From Dehalococcoidia bacterium (GTDB lineage Bacteria; Chloroflexota; Dehalococcoidia; GIF9; UBA5629): a DNA stretch of 23,183 nucleotides. The notes beneath the pieces were generated by a model. The model worked only from the letters and a program-made list of their open reading frames with translations, made no database searches and was not told the origin of the DNA. A program made the translations under genes and the position numbers. Location of the stretch: positions 1-23,183 of the forward strand of contig JAFGLP010000003.1 of assembly GCA_016927965.1 (NCBI GenBank), given 5' to 3'. This document shows positions 23,030 through 23,183 of this stretch, in pieces; the stretch's first letter is position 1, and every line of letters begins with the position of its first letter.

Positions 23030-23183
23030 CTACTCCTGCTCTTTCTTAACAAAGTGAAGGATGTCGTGGTATTCCCCGATGCGTTTCTCATTCCAGACAA
23101 CCTTGTAACGGTCGCCTACCTTGTGCTTGGTCGGGTCGGGTGGCACCATATAATGTTCGAATAGTGCGCCATGGTCCATTATA
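23030..23183 (-). CDS. Unidentified protein, 3' end only
   Basis: An open frame on the minus strand enters from the right edge and stops at a TAG (23032-23030). The visible part reads MDHGALFEHYMVPPDPTK, then HKVGDRYKVVWNEKRIG and EYHDILHFVKKEQE. It might start at the ATG one codon inside the edge, but it more likely continues from outside. I do not recognise a family. Its stop is 4 bases before the start of the DUF35 gene, which marks it as the upstream member of that operon. By analogy its complete product could be part of the same acyl-CoA system, but the fragment is not a thiolase C-terminus. Confidence 0.6.
   Translation of the reverse strand, partial: IMDHGALFEHYMVPPDPTKHKVGDRYKVVWNEKRIGEYHDILHFVKKEQE

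Noticed and set aside
1..23183. CRISPR arrays, insertion sequences, phage or plasmid genes
   Set aside because: No regularly spaced repeats, transposase or integrase motifs, or terminal inverted repeats were seen.

Overview
The window looks like chromosomal DNA from an anaerobic or microaerophilic bacterium of moderate GC content, most plausibly a Chloroflexota lineage of the Dehalococcoidia type. This rests on gene content only: a four-subunit 2-oxoacid:ferredoxin oxidoreductase, a DUF2284 metal-binding protein, a thiolase/DUF35 pair, an MscL with a C-terminal zinc ribbon, molybdenum-cofactor genes and an orphan LUD protein. No rRNA, tRNA, CRISPR array, transposase, integrase or phage gene was seen. 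Genes are mostly single or in short operons, and several have recognisable sigma70-like -10 boxes (TATAAT) and good Shine-Dalgarno sites.

Layout. 1-1382 (minus): the 5' end of mobB and complete moeA, for molybdenum cofactor maturation. 1673-3724 (minus): a 683-residue MFS transporter with a large soluble C-terminal extension made of Ala/Gly-rich helical repeats. 4132-5729 (plus): a thiolase-fold enzyme and its DUF35 zinc-ribbon/OB partner, an acyl-CoA module. 5877-7477 (plus): a two-helix small membrane protein and a drug-antiporter-like MFS protein. 7528-8187 (minus): a DUF2284 cysteine-rich protein. 8331-9941 (plus): a CrtI-like FAD oxidoreductase followed by a possible 30-residue basic peptide. 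9986-12659 (minus): a 2-oxoacid:ferredoxin oxidoreductase operon transcribed delta-alpha-beta-gamma. 12840-14899: an orphan lipoprotein (periplasmic binding domain plus Cache domain), divergent from a TetR regulator. 14892-15947 (minus): mscL and a YkgJ-like cysteine-rich protein. 16097-16795 (plus): a stand-alone LUD protein. 16957-18684 (minus): cysM-type cysteine synthase and a small ABC-type ATPase. 18745-21881 (plus): a probable frameshifted small gene, a MetF-like protein, an internally deleted flavodoxin-family gene, an alpha/beta hydrolase and an orphan type IV pilin-like protein. 21939-23183 (minus): a DUSP23-like phosphatase, a second DUF35 protein and the 3' end of an unidentified upstream gene.

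How the parts fit. The oxidoreductase couples 2-oxoacid oxidation to ferredoxin. The thiolase/DUF35 pair and the second DUF35 protein handle acyl-CoA intermediates. The FAD enzyme, LUD protein, MetF-like protein and DUF2284 protein fit a redox- and one-carbon-rich anaerobic metabolism. These links are inferences from family membership. The genes are not one operon.

No single unmistakable new system is evident. The best candidates for something undescribed are the repeat-bearing C-terminal domain of the first MFS protein, the orphan binding-protein/Cache lipoprotein facing a TetR gene, the orphan pilin with its own promoter, and the bacterial DUSP23-like phosphatase. Two loci show decay or sequence error: the flavodoxin-family gene lacks its cofactor-binding middle, and a small gene near 18.8 kb appears to carry a +1 shift at a GGGG run.
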